From contig NZ_JYFC01000008.1 of assembly GCF_000938265.1 (NCBI RefSeq), positions 1 through 64,000 of the forward strand: a stretch of DNA of 64,000 nt, given 5' to 3'. Source of the DNA: Agreia bicolorata. GTDB lineage: Bacteria > Actinomycetota > Actinomycetes > Actinomycetales > Microbacteriaceae. How positions within the stretch are numbered: the first letter of the stretch is position 1; each line of letters starts with the position of its first letter. Below the pieces are notes generated by a model, which searched no databases, was not told where the DNA came from, and saw nothing but the letters and a program-made list of their open reading frames with translations. This document shows, in pieces, positions 43,298-52,466 of this stretch. Made by a program: the position numbers and the translations under genes.

Positions 43298-44932
43298 TTG
43301 CAGAAGAAACAACGACGTTCACGTTCCGCCTTCGCCGCGATCGGCGCCACCGCTCTTGCGGGGGCCATGGTCTGGGGTGGCGCGACATCCGCCTCGGCCG
43401 TTGATCAGGACGCATTCGCCGATACCGTCACCGTCGACGCGATCATGGAGCGCCTCGCAGACCTGCAGGCCATCGCGGACGCTCCGGGCAACGGCGGCAA
43501 CAGATCCGCCGGCAGTCCCGGGTACGAGGCGAGCGGCCAGTACGTCGAGGCCGTGCTCGCCGAGGCCGGCTACACCACCTCGCGCCAGGTCTTCGACGTG
43601 ACGACCCAGACGATCGAGTCGCAGTCGGTCACTGTCGGCGGCGAGATCCTCACTCCCGAGCAGGCCATCCCCATGGCGTACACGCCGGGCACCACACCGA
43701 TCACCTTCGACGCGATCGTGCCTGCCGTCAGCACCGGCTGCACCGCAGACGACTGGGCCGGAGTGGATGCGACAGACCGCATCGCCGTTGTCAGCCGTGG
43801 TGTGTGCTCGTTCGCCGAGAAGTCCGTGGCCGCCGCCGGCGCGGGCGCGCGCGCCCTCCTCGTGTACAACTCGGAGCCTGGTCCGTTGAACGGCACGTTC
43901 GGCGAGGTCGTCGACGGCACCGTGCCGTCGTTCGGCATCGAGGCCGACAGGGGCGCCGCCCTCGTTACCGCGATCGGTGCGGGTGCGGTCTCGATCTCCG
44001 TCGCGCTCGAGCAGACGACCGCGACGGTCTCGACGTTCAACGTGATCGCAGAGACCGCGACGGGGCGTGCCGACAATGTCGTGATGCTCGGTTCGCACCT
44101 CGACAGCGTGCCGGAGGGGCCGGGCATCAACGACAACGGAAGCGGATCCGCGACCCTGCTCGAGGTCGCGGTGCAACTCGCCAAGCAGGGCGAGCTGAAC
44201 AACAAGGTGCGCTTCGCATGGTGGGGTGCCGAGGAGCTCGGACTCGTCGGGTCCACCCACTACGTGGACGACCTGGTGGAGAACGATCCCGCGGCCCTCG
44301 ACCGCATCGCCACCTACCTCAACTTCGACATGGTCGGCTCACCGAACTACATCATCGGAACGTACGACGCCGACGAGTCGAGCGTTCCCGCCGACGTGGA
44401 GATTCCCGCCGGATCGATCGAGACGGAGGACGTGTTCGAAAACTACTTCACGTCGATCGGCCAGCCCTTCGTGGGCACGTCGTTCGACGGACGCAGTGAC
44501 TACCAGGCGTTCATCGACAACGGCATCCCCGCCTCCGGCCTGTTCACCGGCGCGGATGACGTGAAGACCGAGGAGGAGGCGGCCCTGTTTGGCGGTATCG
44601 TCGGCGAGACCCTCGACCAGAACTACCACCAGGCCGGCGACAACCTCGAGAACATCAACGAGGAGGCCCTCGGCATCATGTCGAAGGCCATCGCGTTCGC
44701 CACGGCATCACTCGCGAACGACACCGTGCTGATCAACGGGGTGGCCGCGCCGACGCCGGTCGAGGAGACGCCGGTCGCGCCGGCCGCCGCTCCGCAGCCT
44801 GCTCTCGCCGCCACAGGTTCGGCCGATGCGGTTCCGCTGCTCGCGCTTTCGTCGCTCACTCTGCTCGTCGGGGCGACGATGATCGGACTTCGCGCCCGTC
44901 GCCGCTACTCCAGCACGGCTCCGAAGTCGTAG
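43298..44932 (+). CDS. Secreted M28-family aminopeptidase with PA domain and LAXTG sorting signal
   Basis: 544 aa, TTG start. Signal peptide (SAFAAIGATALAGAMVWGGATSASA), M28 N-terminal part, a PA insert (DWAGVDATDRIAVVSRGVCSFAEK), then zinc peptidase motifs LGSHLDSVPEGPGINDNGSGSA and WWGAEELGLVGS, and QAGDNLENIN. The C-terminus has LAATG, a hydrophobic helix and RARRR: a class E sortase (LAXTG) anchor. Cell-surface peptide cleavage expected. 3' end overlaps the ligase gene by 28 bp. Confidence 0.9.
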   Translation: MQKKQRRSRSAFAAIGATALAGAMVWGGATSASAVDQDAFADTVTVDAIMERLADLQAIADAPGNGGNRSAGSPGYEASGQYVEAVLAEAGYTTSRQVFDVTTQTIESQSVTVGGEILTPEQAIPMAYTPGTTPITFDAIVPAVSTGCTADDWAGVDATDRIAVVSRGVCSFAEKSVAAAGAGARALLVYNSEPGPLNGTFGEVVDGTVPSFGIEADRGAALVTAIGAGAVSISVALEQTTATVSTFNVIAETATGRADNVVMLGSHLDSVPEGPGINDNGSGSATLLEVAVQLAKQGELNNKVRFAWWGAEELGLVGSTHYVDDLVENDPAALDRIATYLNFDMVGSPNYIIGTYDADESSVPADVEIPAGSIETEDVFENYFTSIGQPFVGTSFDGRSDYQAFIDNGIPASGLFTGADDVKTEEEAALFGGIVGETLDQNYHQAGDNLENINEEALGIMSKAIAFATASLANDTVLINGVAAPTPVEETPVAPAAAPQPALAATGSADAVPLLALSSLTLLVGATMIGLRARRRYSSTAPKS

Positions 44933-45957
44933 GCGACGGGAGTCTCGAGCTGGTCGAACGTGCACGAGCTGGCGTCCCGATCGGGGCGCCAGCGGTCGAA
45001 CTGCACGGTGTGGCGAAACCTTGAGCCCTCCATCTGGTCGTAGCGCACCTCGGCCACGATGGTGGGCTCAAGGCGCACAAATGACACGTCCTTGCCCGAG
45101 GAGAAGCGGCTTCGTTCGCCTTCACCGGTGACGACCGCCCCCTCGGCGTCGCGCATCACGGCGGGCTCGAGCTCGGAGACGAGCTCGAGCCGTCGCGCCG
45201 CAGTGAACGCCGAGGCACCGCCGACGCTGCGGAGTTCGCCCGAGTCGTCGTAGAGGCCGAGAAGCAGGGAACCGACACCCTCGCCGCTTGTATGCACCCG
45301 GTATCCGATGACGACCACGTCGGCAGACCGGTGGTGCTTTACCTTGAGCATCACGCGTTTCCCGGGGGAGTACGGAGCGGCCAGTGGCTTGGCAACCACT
45401 CCGTCGAGCCCGGCGCCCTCGAACTCCACGAGCCAGCGTCGTGCGGTGTCGACATCCTGGGTCAGCCGGCTCAGGTGAAGGGGCGCGACGGCGGAGCCGA
45501 GCAGGTCGACCAGCGAGCTCCGCCGTTCGGAGAACGGCCGCTCCATCAGCGACAGGCCGTCTCTCTCCAGCAGATCGAAGGCGATGAAACTCGCCGGTGT
45601 CTCGCTCGACAGTGTCTGGATGCGACTGGCGGCCGGGTGGATTCGTTGCGAGAGCGCGTCCCAGTCGAGACGTTCGCCGCCCGGGGCGCCGAGCCGCAGC
45701 ACGATCTCCCCGTCGATGACGCACGGTTCCTCGAGCTGCTCGGCGAAGGCATCCACCAGCTCGGGAAAATACCGGGTGAGCGGCTTCGACCCGCGGCTCG
45801 TGATCTCGACCGATTCCCCGTCGTATGACACGATCCCGCGGAAGCCGTCCCACTTCGGCTCGTATCCGAGCCCGCCAGGAACGCTGTCCTGGTCGGGAAG
45901 CCCGGGAACGGACTTCGCAAGCATGGGCGCGGGGACAGGTCCGAGGGGAGATTTCAT
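44905..45957 (-). CDS. ATP-dependent DNA ligase (LigD/LigC ligase type)
   Basis: 350 aa from ATG 45957. Adenylation motif EPKWDGFR (lysine nucleophile near residue 34), VIDGEIV (motif III), SFIAFDLLE, LDGVVAKP (motif IV) and LKVKHHRSADVVVIG (motif V), then an OB fold. Works with the polymerase at 42155-43177 in NHEJ or related repair. Confidence 0.92.
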   Translation of the reverse strand: MKSPLGPVPAPMLAKSVPGLPDQDSVPGGLGYEPKWDGFRGIVSYDGESVEITSRGSKPLTRYFPELVDAFAEQLEEPCVIDGEIVLRLGAPGGERLDWDALSQRIHPAASRIQTLSSETPASFIAFDLLERDGLSLMERPFSERRSSLVDLLGSAVAPLHLSRLTQDVDTARRWLVEFEGAGLDGVVAKPLAAPYSPGKRVMLKVKHHRSADVVVIGYRVHTSGEGVGSLLLGLYDDSGELRSVGGASAFTAARRLELVSELEPAVMRDAEGAVVTGEGERSRFSSGKDVSFVRLEPTIVAEVRYDQMEGSRFRHTVQFDRWRPDRDASSCTFDQLETPVAYDFGAVLE

Positions 45958-46276
45958 ACGAACGATCCTGCTCCGTCGACGTCGGGGAACCAACCCCCCT
46001 AGCCGTGGTCGAAGAAAGGCCCGTGCACGGGGTGCACAGGGGTTTAACCGTGAAATCTCAGGACAACTTCGCATACTGTCGGCTTCGCCCGCGCGCCGCA
46101 TCAGGCCGTGGGCGCACCCGACACCGATTCGTCACGCCACGAGGCCGCGCCCCGCTTACCCGGTTGCGACGACGGCCTCGTCCCCTCCGGACAGACAGAG
46201 AACCACGGGGAAACGCGAGCGCCCTGGCACGACCGCGCTTGCTTTCGGCGTGCCGGTCGACGATCCATTGGACGAC
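45958..46276. other. Long leader before the transglycosylase-like gene
   Basis: 319 bp between divergent genes with no supported ORF. Contains GGGGTTTAACCGTGAAAT near 46030 and a later AGAGAACCACGGGGA element near 46199-46213. These recall parts of ydaO/c-di-AMP riboswitches found before cell-wall hydrolase genes, but I cannot fold it into the consensus with certainty. Confidence 0.3.
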
Positions 46277-47119
46277 ATGCACCAGGCTCCACAGACCGTT
46301 TCCACCCGAACAGCGTCTACCCGACGCGAGCTGGCGAAGACCCGCCGACAGACGACCCGCAAGCGCTACCTCGCCACGGCGGCCATTGTGGCTGTCGGCG
46401 GCTCGCTCGTCGGTACCGGATTCATCGTTCAAGCACATGCTGCGTCGGCCGAACGCGCGGCGGCGACCGCGCAGCTGTCGAGCGGGACGGGCCTGCAGCG
46501 CGATCATCTGGGCGTCTACGCGACCATCGCCAAAGTGCAGGCTGACCAGAAGGCGAAGGCGACGATCGATGATGCGAATCAGGTGATCGCGGCCGTGCAG
46601 AACAAGGTCGACACGACCCCGCTGTCGACAACCGTAGCGTCGCTGGCGTCGTACCAAACGCTCGACAGCGACACGGTGCTGTCATTGGTGAAGCAGGCTG
46701 CAGAGGCGAAGGCGAACGTTCAGGCCGCCGCCAGCCAGGCTGACCAGGCTGCCGCCGAGGCTGCCGTTGCTGCTGAGGCCGCCGCCGCAGAGGCCCTCGC
46801 CGCAGGCAACACTGTCGCGGGTGCCAAGGCCACCGCTCAGTCGCTTGCCGCATCGAAGTACGGTTGGGGCGACGATCAGTTCTCGTGCCTGGTCTCGCTG
46901 TGGACGAAGGAATCGGGATGGAACTACCAGGCTTCGAACGCATCGAGCGGAGCGGCGGGAATCCCGCAGGCGCTTCCCGGCAGCAAGATGGCCTCGGCCG
47001 GCTCTGACTGGGAGACGAATGCAACGACCCAGGTCACGTGGGGACTCGACTACATCAAACGCGGTTACGGCACGCCGTGTGCTGCCTGGTCGCACTCGCA
47101 GTCGGTGAACTGGTATTGA
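46277..47119 (+). CDS. Secreted transglycosylase-like protein
   Basis: 280 aa from ATG 46277. A basic N-terminus followed by a hydrophobic helix (YLATAAIVAVGGSLVGTGFIVQAHA), a long Ala/Gln-rich coiled-coil (QAAASQADQAAAEAAVAAEA), and an SLT/lysozyme-like domain (WGDDQFSCLVSLWTKESGWNYQASN, GAAGIPQALPGSKM) with glutamate in KESGW as the likely catalytic acid. Common in actinobacteria for peptidoglycan turnover. GTG 46250 is an alternative start. Confidence 0.82.
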   Translation: MHQAPQTVSTRTASTRRELAKTRRQTTRKRYLATAAIVAVGGSLVGTGFIVQAHAASAERAAATAQLSSGTGLQRDHLGVYATIAKVQADQKAKATIDDANQVIAAVQNKVDTTPLSTTVASLASYQTLDSDTVLSLVKQAAEAKANVQAAASQADQAAAEAAVAAEAAAAEALAAGNTVAGAKATAQSLAASKYGWGDDQFSCLVSLWTKESGWNYQASNASSGAAGIPQALPGSKMASAGSDWETNATTQVTWGLDYIKRGYGTPCAAWSHSQSVNWY

Positions 47120-47193
47120 ACTCCGTCATCGCAACCCGAAGGTTGCCCTAGACTGGCGGCATCCGCTGCCGATCCCGTCGAAGGAGTTCTTTC

Positions 47194-47499
47194 GTGGCCT
47201 ACGATCTCGAACACTTGAGGCAGGTGTGCTCTGCGCTCGGCGAGGCGACGAGATGGCAGATTCTCGGCAGAGTGGCCGGTGCCGAACTCTCGGCGTCGGC
47301 CCTCGCCGAATCGGTGCCGGTCAGCAGGCAGGCCATCGCTAAGCATCTCGCCGCCCTCGACGCCGCCGGACTGGTGTCGTCGAAACGGGTCGGCCGTGAA
47401 TTGCGATACTCGGCGCGTCCCGACGTCCTGAGCGAAGCATCCCGCCACCTCGGCGAGATCGCCGATGCGTGGGCTCAGCGAACGCCGGATGCGTCGTGA
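47194..47499 (+). CDS. ArsR-family transcriptional regulator
   Basis: 101 aa, GTG start with AAGGAG upstream. Winged helix with CSALGEATRWQILGRV and SRQAIAKHLAALDAAGLVSSKRVGRELRYS. No metal-binding Cys motif of ArsR/SmtB type in the recognition helix, so probably a non-metal sensor. Convergent with the DUF305 gene. Confidence 0.88.
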   Translation: MAYDLEHLRQVCSALGEATRWQILGRVAGAELSASALAESVPVSRQAIAKHLAALDAAGLVSSKRVGRELRYSARPDVLSEASRHLGEIADAWAQRTPDAS

Positions 47500-47515
47500 G
47501 CGTTGCGCGCCGAGG

Positions 47516-48217
47516 TCATGGCGCTCGGCTCGCGAGGAGGCTCTCCATATAGTCGATCTCTCCCGACTGGGCGAATACGATCGCCCGCGCCAACGTCGTG
47601 ACGAGGGGGTGGGTGCTGCGCGCGAGAACGGCATCAGCCATCTCGACGCCACCCTTGTGATGCGCGATCATCAGGGTGAGGAAAAGCACTTCTGCGTCTG
47701 ATCCGCTTGCGTTGCGCAGGCGCTCCAGATCGGCCTCACTGGCCATACCGGGCATAACGCCACTTTCAGCGGAGGCGCTGGTCGACGAGGTGGCGTCCGT
47801 CGTGGCCGGGATTCCGTGATCGTGCCCCTGGCCGGCGCTTCCGTCGAGTGTGGGGGCAGACATCCATTCCATGGTTTCGCCCGGACGCGCTTGGGGAACT
47901 CCCCAGTCGTTGAGCCACGCGTACATCTGGCCCGACTGCTGGGCCTGGCTCGTTGCGATGTCATAGGCCAGACCGCGGATATCGGGGTCATCGGTGAGGT
48001 CCCGAACGATGAGGGCCATCTCGACGGCCTGATCGTGGTGGGTCTGCATGTCCCGAGCGAATCCGGCCTCGACGCTCGACGACGTGGGGTCGGCGCTACG
48101 TGCTGCGAGTATCCAGCCTCCGGCCAGACCGACCGTGAGAACGAGCGCTCCAGCGATGACGCCGGCGGTTACGAGCCGCCAGCGGCTTCCCTCGCGCGGA
48201 CGTTCCTTTTCGGTCAC
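47516..48217 (-). CDS. DUF305-family membrane-anchored protein
   Basis: 233 aa. One N-terminal transmembrane segment, then two ferritin-like DUF305 halves marked by MQTHHDQAVEMALI and IAHHKGGVEMADAV. The HHxxAVEM pattern is often linked with copper handling. Overlaps the end of the DUF3105 gene by 4 bp, one operon. Confidence 0.9.
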   Translation of the reverse strand: MTEKERPREGSRWRLVTAGVIAGALVLTVGLAGGWILAARSADPTSSSVEAGFARDMQTHHDQAVEMALIVRDLTDDPDIRGLAYDIATSQAQQSGQMYAWLNDWGVPQARPGETMEWMSAPTLDGSAGQGHDHGIPATTDATSSTSASAESGVMPGMASEADLERLRNASGSDAEVLFLTLMIAHHKGGVEMADAVLARSTHPLVTTLARAIVFAQSGEIDYMESLLASRAP

Positions 48218-48900
48218 GCCACGCGGCCCGGCGCGTTGATGCCTCCGGTGCAGGCGGCCCCTGGCTCTGGCGCGTCGTTGGAGCGCCAGAACCGGTCGAG
48301 GAACGATCCGAGGCGCACGTCGTCGGGGTCGTCGAGCGCGACCTGAGCGCCCCAGGCGCTGGCGACGATGGGCGAGTCGAGTCCGTCGATGGGCGAGACA
48401 ACGATGTAGTTGTCTGGAAGCTTGGACCGGAGAGCATCGACGCCGGCGGAGTCGAGCTTCGCGGGGTCGTATGAGACCCAGACGGCGCCGTGCTCGAGCG
48501 CGTGCACGGCGTTCTCATTGGGCACGGGCTCCTCGTACACGCCGCAGTTCAGCCATGCTCCGGCATGATCGCCGCCGACCGGCGGGTTCTGCGGGTAATC
48601 TACGCGGGTGGTGACGTGGTTCGCCGTCAGGCCCGGGTAGGTCTGCAAGCCCTCTATGGCGATGCTCGACGGATCTGGTTTGGGAGTGGCCGATGTGACG
48701 ACGAATCCGATCAGCAGTCCGACAATCGCCACGGCCGCCACGGATCCCGTGACGATGGCGATCAGACGATTGCGCTTCTGTCGTGCCTGTGCCTGACGGA
48801 ACGCGGCCAATTTGGCTTCTCGATCCGCGGCGCGCTGCTGCTTCACCGTCAATTTCTGGGGGCGGTCGGATGCTCGGGCGTCTTCGGGCGGCGGGGTCAC
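48214..48900 (-). CDS. DUF3105-family membrane-anchored protein
   Basis: 228 aa from GTG 48900. Charged cytoplasmic N-terminus, one transmembrane segment (LIAIVTGSVAAVAIVGLLIG), then an extracellular domain with YPQNPPVGGDHAGAWLNCGVYEEPVPNENAVHALEHGAVWV, the DUF3105 signature rich in His/Asn. Paired with DUF305 as in many actinobacteria. An upstream frame start at 48948 would overlap the divergent MscS gene. Confidence 0.88.
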   Translation of the reverse strand: MTPPPEDARASDRPQKLTVKQQRAADREAKLAAFRQAQARQKRNRLIAIVTGSVAAVAIVGLLIGFVVTSATPKPDPSSIAIEGLQTYPGLTANHVTTRVDYPQNPPVGGDHAGAWLNCGVYEEPVPNENAVHALEHGAVWVSYDPAKLDSAGVDALRSKLPDNYIVVSPIDGLDSPIVASAWGAQVALDDPDDVRLGSFLDRFWRSNDAPEPGAACTGGINAPGRVA

Positions 48901-48946
48901 GTCTCTCGATTCGGTCGGATTTTTTCGGTTGTACCTACAAGTTGCC

Positions 48947-49485
48947 ATGAATGGGCTGGTGAAATACTGGGAACGGGCAGAACTTCGCCGCACCGTCGGC
49001 AGCCGCATCATCGACGGGAGAAAGCGAACGCTCAACGATATTCTTCAGTCCGAGCTCGTTCGGAGCATCCTCGGGGCACTCATCGCCGTGGCTTCAGCTA
49101 TCGTCGTCGTCATCGTCTTCCTCGAGAATCCCGGTCTGGCGCGGTCGCTCTCGGTGCCGTTCTGTTGTCGTTTCCTGGCGCCCAGACCTTCGGGGCCAGC
49201 CTTCTCGCGTCTGCCGGACTGCTCTCGATCATCGCCGGACTCGCGGTTCAGTCGAGTCTCTCGAACGTCTTCTCGGGAATGCAGCTCGCCTTCAGCGACG
49301 CGATCGGAGGCTAAGTGCGGATCCGCATCCTGGTCAGCGCCAAGGCCGATATGCGTGGCCCGTCGCTCGATCCCGAGCCGAACACGGGAACGGGCGATCT
49401 CTTCTCGGGCGATCCCGAGGCCGAAGACAGAGCGAGCCTCTTCACGGGCCGGATCGACGTGATCCGCCCGCCTGCACCCGAGTGA
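48947..49485 (+). pseudogene. MscS-family mechanosensitive channel, decayed
   Basis: From ATG 48947, the first frame gives GSRIIDGRKRTLNDILQSELVRSILGALIAV and a TM helix; near 49140-49150 the sense shifts frame to AVLLSFPGAQTFGASLLASAGLLSIIAGLAVQSSLSNVFSGMQLAFSDAIGG, typical of the MscS pore, ending in TAA 49312-49314. In the same frame follows VRIRILVSA and a tail with LFSGDPEAEDRASLFTGRIDVI to TGA 49485, typical of the C-terminus. Thus a frameshift plus an internal deletion (~80 codons) removed the beta domain. Non-functional. Confidence 0.8.
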
Positions 49486-49503
49486 GGTTCGGCGCGTCGG
49501 AAT

Positions 49504-50100
49504 CTACGCGCTCTGCTGGCCGAGCAGGGTCGTCACGCCACGGCGTAGTTGTATGGCGGCGATGATGAACATAACGCCGAAGACGATGGCATAGATCCCC
49601 ACGATCCAGATGAGGCTCAGCACCGTCGCGCCAGGAGTCGCCAGCGTGAGGATGCCGAGCAGGATGCCGAACGCGAGCGTGAGAAGGCCAGAGACAATGC
49701 CGATGGTACGGTTCCGACCGTCGGCGAGTCCGGCTGCAGAGCCGATACCGAGCGCTCCGTGCATCACCGCGTAGATCACGATCGTCCATAGGGCGAAGAG
49801 CCCGCCTATGACGCCGGCCAGCACCGGGAAGATCAGGGCGACAACGCCCGCGATGATCGAGACGGCGCCCTGGAAGAGCAACCATCCCCATCCGCTGCCG
49901 GGAGTCCGGATCTGAACGGCATGGATGACCGCCGTGACGCCGTCGACGATGGCATAGATTCCGAAAACGAACACAACACCTGTGAGAGCGGCGCCTGGCG
50001 CAGCAAGGGCGATGATTCCAAAAATCACGGCGAAGATGCCGCGCAGGAGCACGGCCCACCAGATTCCTTTGGCGACTGCCGCGAGCGGGGAATTTGTCAT
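49504..50100 (-). CDS. HdeD-family (DUF308) membrane protein
   Basis: 198 aa with six hydrophobic helices in DUF308 repeats (LLRGIFAVIFGIIALAAPG, LLFQGAVSIIAGVVALIFP, VSGLLTLAFGILLGILTLA). HdeD proteins are linked to acid resistance in enterobacteria; role in actinobacteria unknown. Confidence 0.88.
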   Translation of the reverse strand: MTNSPLAAVAKGIWWAVLLRGIFAVIFGIIALAAPGAALTGVVFVFGIYAIVDGVTAVIHAVQIRTPGSGWGWLLFQGAVSIIAGVVALIFPVLAGVIGGLFALWTIVIYAVMHGALGIGSAAGLADGRNRTIGIVSGLLTLAFGILLGILTLATPGATVLSLIWIVGIYAIVFGVMFIIAAIQLRRGVTTLLGQQSA

Positions 50101-50150
50101 ATTACATACCGTAGTGGGTCACGCTTAGCAGATTGAAGAGGCTTTCGTCC

Positions 50151-51326
50151 CTAGGGGGTGAGTACGACCTTTACGCAGCCATCCTCCTTCTTCTGGAACA
50201 CCTCGTACATCGCCGGAGCCTCCTCGAGCGAGACGCGATGGGTGGTCAGATCGAGAACCCCGAGCGGGTCACGCGACTCCTCGACGAGCGGGAGGAGGTC
50301 GTCGATCCAGCTGCGCACATTGCACTGCCCCATTCGTAGAGAGATCTGCTTGTCGAACATCGACTTCATCGGCATCACGTCGGCCTCGCCGCCGTAGACG
50401 CCGCTCAGCGACACCGTTCCGCCTCGGCGCACGAGATCGAGGGCCGTGTGCAGAGCGGCGAGCCTGTCGATGCCGGCTTTGTCCATCGCGGGTCGAGCCA
50501 GGGCGTCGGGCAGGATGCCTACGACAGCCTGCGCAAATCCGGCGCCGGGGGAGCCGTGCGCCTCCATGCCCACGGCGTCGACCACCGAGTCCGGTCCGCG
50601 CCCCTCCGTCTGGTCGCGCAGCACATCGACGATGTCGTCATCGAGATTCCATACCTCGGCGCCGTAGCGGGCCGCCAGCTCGCGCCGCTCGAGCACCGGA
50701 TCGACCGCGAGTACCCGATAGCCGAGATGAACACCGACCCGCGCGACGAACTGGCCGACGGGCCCCAATCCGAGCACGCCGAGGGTGCCGCCATCCGGCA
50801 CATTCGCGTACGTCACGCCCTGCCACGCGGTCGGCAGAATGTCACTCAAGAACAGGTAGCGGTCATCCGGACCTTCTGCCGAAACCTTCACGGCGTTGTA
50901 GTCGGCCAGTGGCACGCGCAGCAGTTCGGCCTGTCCTCCAGGAATCTGCCCGTAGAGCTTCGTGTAGCCGAAGAGCGACGCGCCCGAACCCTGCTCTCTG
51001 ACCTGCGTCGTTTCGCACTGGGACTGCAGGCCGCGACGGCACATGTAGCAGTGGCCGCAGGCGATGTTGAAGGTCACGACGACGCGATCGCCCACGGCGA
51101 GGTTGCGCACGTCGGAGCCCACCTCCTCGACGATTCCCATGGGTTCGTGCCCGAGAACGTCGCCGCGGTCGAGAAACGGCCCGAAGAGTTCGTAGAGGTG
51201 AAGATCGGATCCGCAGATAGCCGTCGACGTGATGCGGACGATCGCATCCGTCGGAGCCACGATGACGGGATCCGGCACCGTTTCGACGCGCACGTTTCTT
51301 TTTCCCTGCCAGGTGAGTGCTCTCAT
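50151..51326 (-). CDS. Zinc-dependent alcohol dehydrogenase, formaldehyde-dehydrogenase-like
   Basis: 391 aa from ATG 51326. AICGSDLHLYELFGPF and LGHEPMGIVEEVG hold the catalytic zinc ligands; CGHCYMCRRGLQSQC holds the structural zinc; LGLGPVGQFVARV binds NAD. The long C-terminal region with GMEAHGSPG fits glutathione-independent formaldehyde dehydrogenase-type enzymes of the MDR superfamily. Substrate not settled. Confidence 0.9.
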   Translation of the reverse strand: MRALTWQGKRNVRVETVPDPVIVAPTDAIVRITSTAICGSDLHLYELFGPFLDRGDVLGHEPMGIVEEVGSDVRNLAVGDRVVVTFNIACGHCYMCRRGLQSQCETTQVREQGSGASLFGYTKLYGQIPGGQAELLRVPLADYNAVKVSAEGPDDRYLFLSDILPTAWQGVTYANVPDGGTLGVLGLGPVGQFVARVGVHLGYRVLAVDPVLERRELAARYGAEVWNLDDDIVDVLRDQTEGRGPDSVVDAVGMEAHGSPGAGFAQAVVGILPDALARPAMDKAGIDRLAALHTALDLVRRGGTVSLSGVYGGEADVMPMKSMFDKQISLRMGQCNVRSWIDDLLPLVEESRDPLGVLDLTTHRVSLEEAPAMYEVFQKKEDGCVKVVLTP

Positions 51327-51490
51327 GCATCCATCGTGCGCTGAACCTGTCGGGCCGCGTCGACGGCTGGACACACGGCGGGCGACGGTGTAGCGGGCCG
51401 GATGCTCCGGGGCACGACTTCAGGATTGGCCGGTATTCTCGTGCTCGGGACCTGTGGGTCACACCCTGATCAGGAAGGTTCACGAGCGGT

Positions 51491-52432
51491 ATGTCTGACA
51501 GTCCGGCCTCGGCCACTCCCTACGAGGTGCTCGGCATCACGCCCGCTGCCAGCGTCGAGGAGATGCGACGCGCTTACCGTCGGCGTCTGCGCGAGACGCA
51601 CCCCGACACGGGTGGTTCTCCGGCGCGCTTTCACGCTGTGCAGGCCGCCTGGGAGGTTCTGGGCGACCCCGTCTCTCGATCGGCCTACGACCGCGGAGCG
51701 TCTGCGCCGTCTGCCCGCTCAGGCTCGGCTCGTGCCGCGGGATCGTCATCGTGGACCGCTCGTGCCGCAGCGCCGTCGACCGCATCGAGCCTGAAAGCGC
51801 GATCCTACGGGCACCCTGGGGGCCAGGCCAGGGAACGATTTCTCACGCTCATCAGGGAGTGGGCGGGGCGGGGCGCCGATCTGGCGGACCCCTACGACGC
51901 CGCCCTTGTGCGAAGCGCTCCCCGCGAGATCCGCTGGCTCCTCGGCAAAGCGCTGGCGGAAGAGCAGACGGCTCGCAGCCTCTCCGATCTCGGCATGGGG
52001 TTCACCGTCTGGAACGACGTCGCCACTCCCACGGGCCACAAGATCGACCACATCGTGCTCGGACCGGCTGGACTTCTCGCCCTGATGTCGGAGGACTGGG
52101 GAGAATCAGTGCGCCTCCACAGGGGTGAGCTGACAGGGGACGCGATCCCCGACGGAGAACAGCCCATTCGCGACCTCGTGCGTTCAGCGCGAAAGCTCGG
52201 CAGATCGCTCGGGGTCAGATTCGACGGTCAGGTAATCGTCGTGCCCGATGGAGCGCTCGTAGATGCGTCATCCGAGTCGATCGACAGAGGCCGCAATGCG
52301 GGCACCCTCGTGATAGCGCGCTCGCGGTTGTCGGATGTTATGCGATCCGGGGTGCCCGGCGGCGACGCGAGGCGTCGGGGCGACGTCTTCGAGGTGCGAA
52401 CGCGACTCCAGCAGGGCGTTCAGCTGGTCTGA
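51491..52432 (+). CDS. DnaJ-domain protein with NERD-like C-terminal domain
   Basis: 313 aa. J domain at residues ~8-70 with the HPD motif in RETHPDTGG, needed to stimulate DnaK. After an Ala/Ser-rich linker, residues ~155-230 (LAEEQTARSLSDLGMGFTVWNDVATPTGHKIDHIVLGPAGLLALMSE) resemble a NERD nuclease-related fold, but the usual ExK after the hydrophobic strand is replaced (ALMSEDW), so catalysis is doubtful. No G/F or zinc-finger domains of classical DnaJ. Confidence 0.8.
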   Translation: MSDSPASATPYEVLGITPAASVEEMRRAYRRRLRETHPDTGGSPARFHAVQAAWEVLGDPVSRSAYDRGASAPSARSGSARAAGSSSWTARAAAPSTASSLKARSYGHPGGQARERFLTLIREWAGRGADLADPYDAALVRSAPREIRWLLGKALAEEQTARSLSDLGMGFTVWNDVATPTGHKIDHIVLGPAGLLALMSEDWGESVRLHRGELTGDAIPDGEQPIRDLVRSARKLGRSLGVRFDGQVIVVPDGALVDASSESIDRGRNAGTLVIARSRLSDVMRSGVPGGDARRRGDVFEVRTRLQQGVQLV

Positions 52433-52466
52433 GGCACGCAGTTGCCGAGCTGCTCGGCCGACGGTG

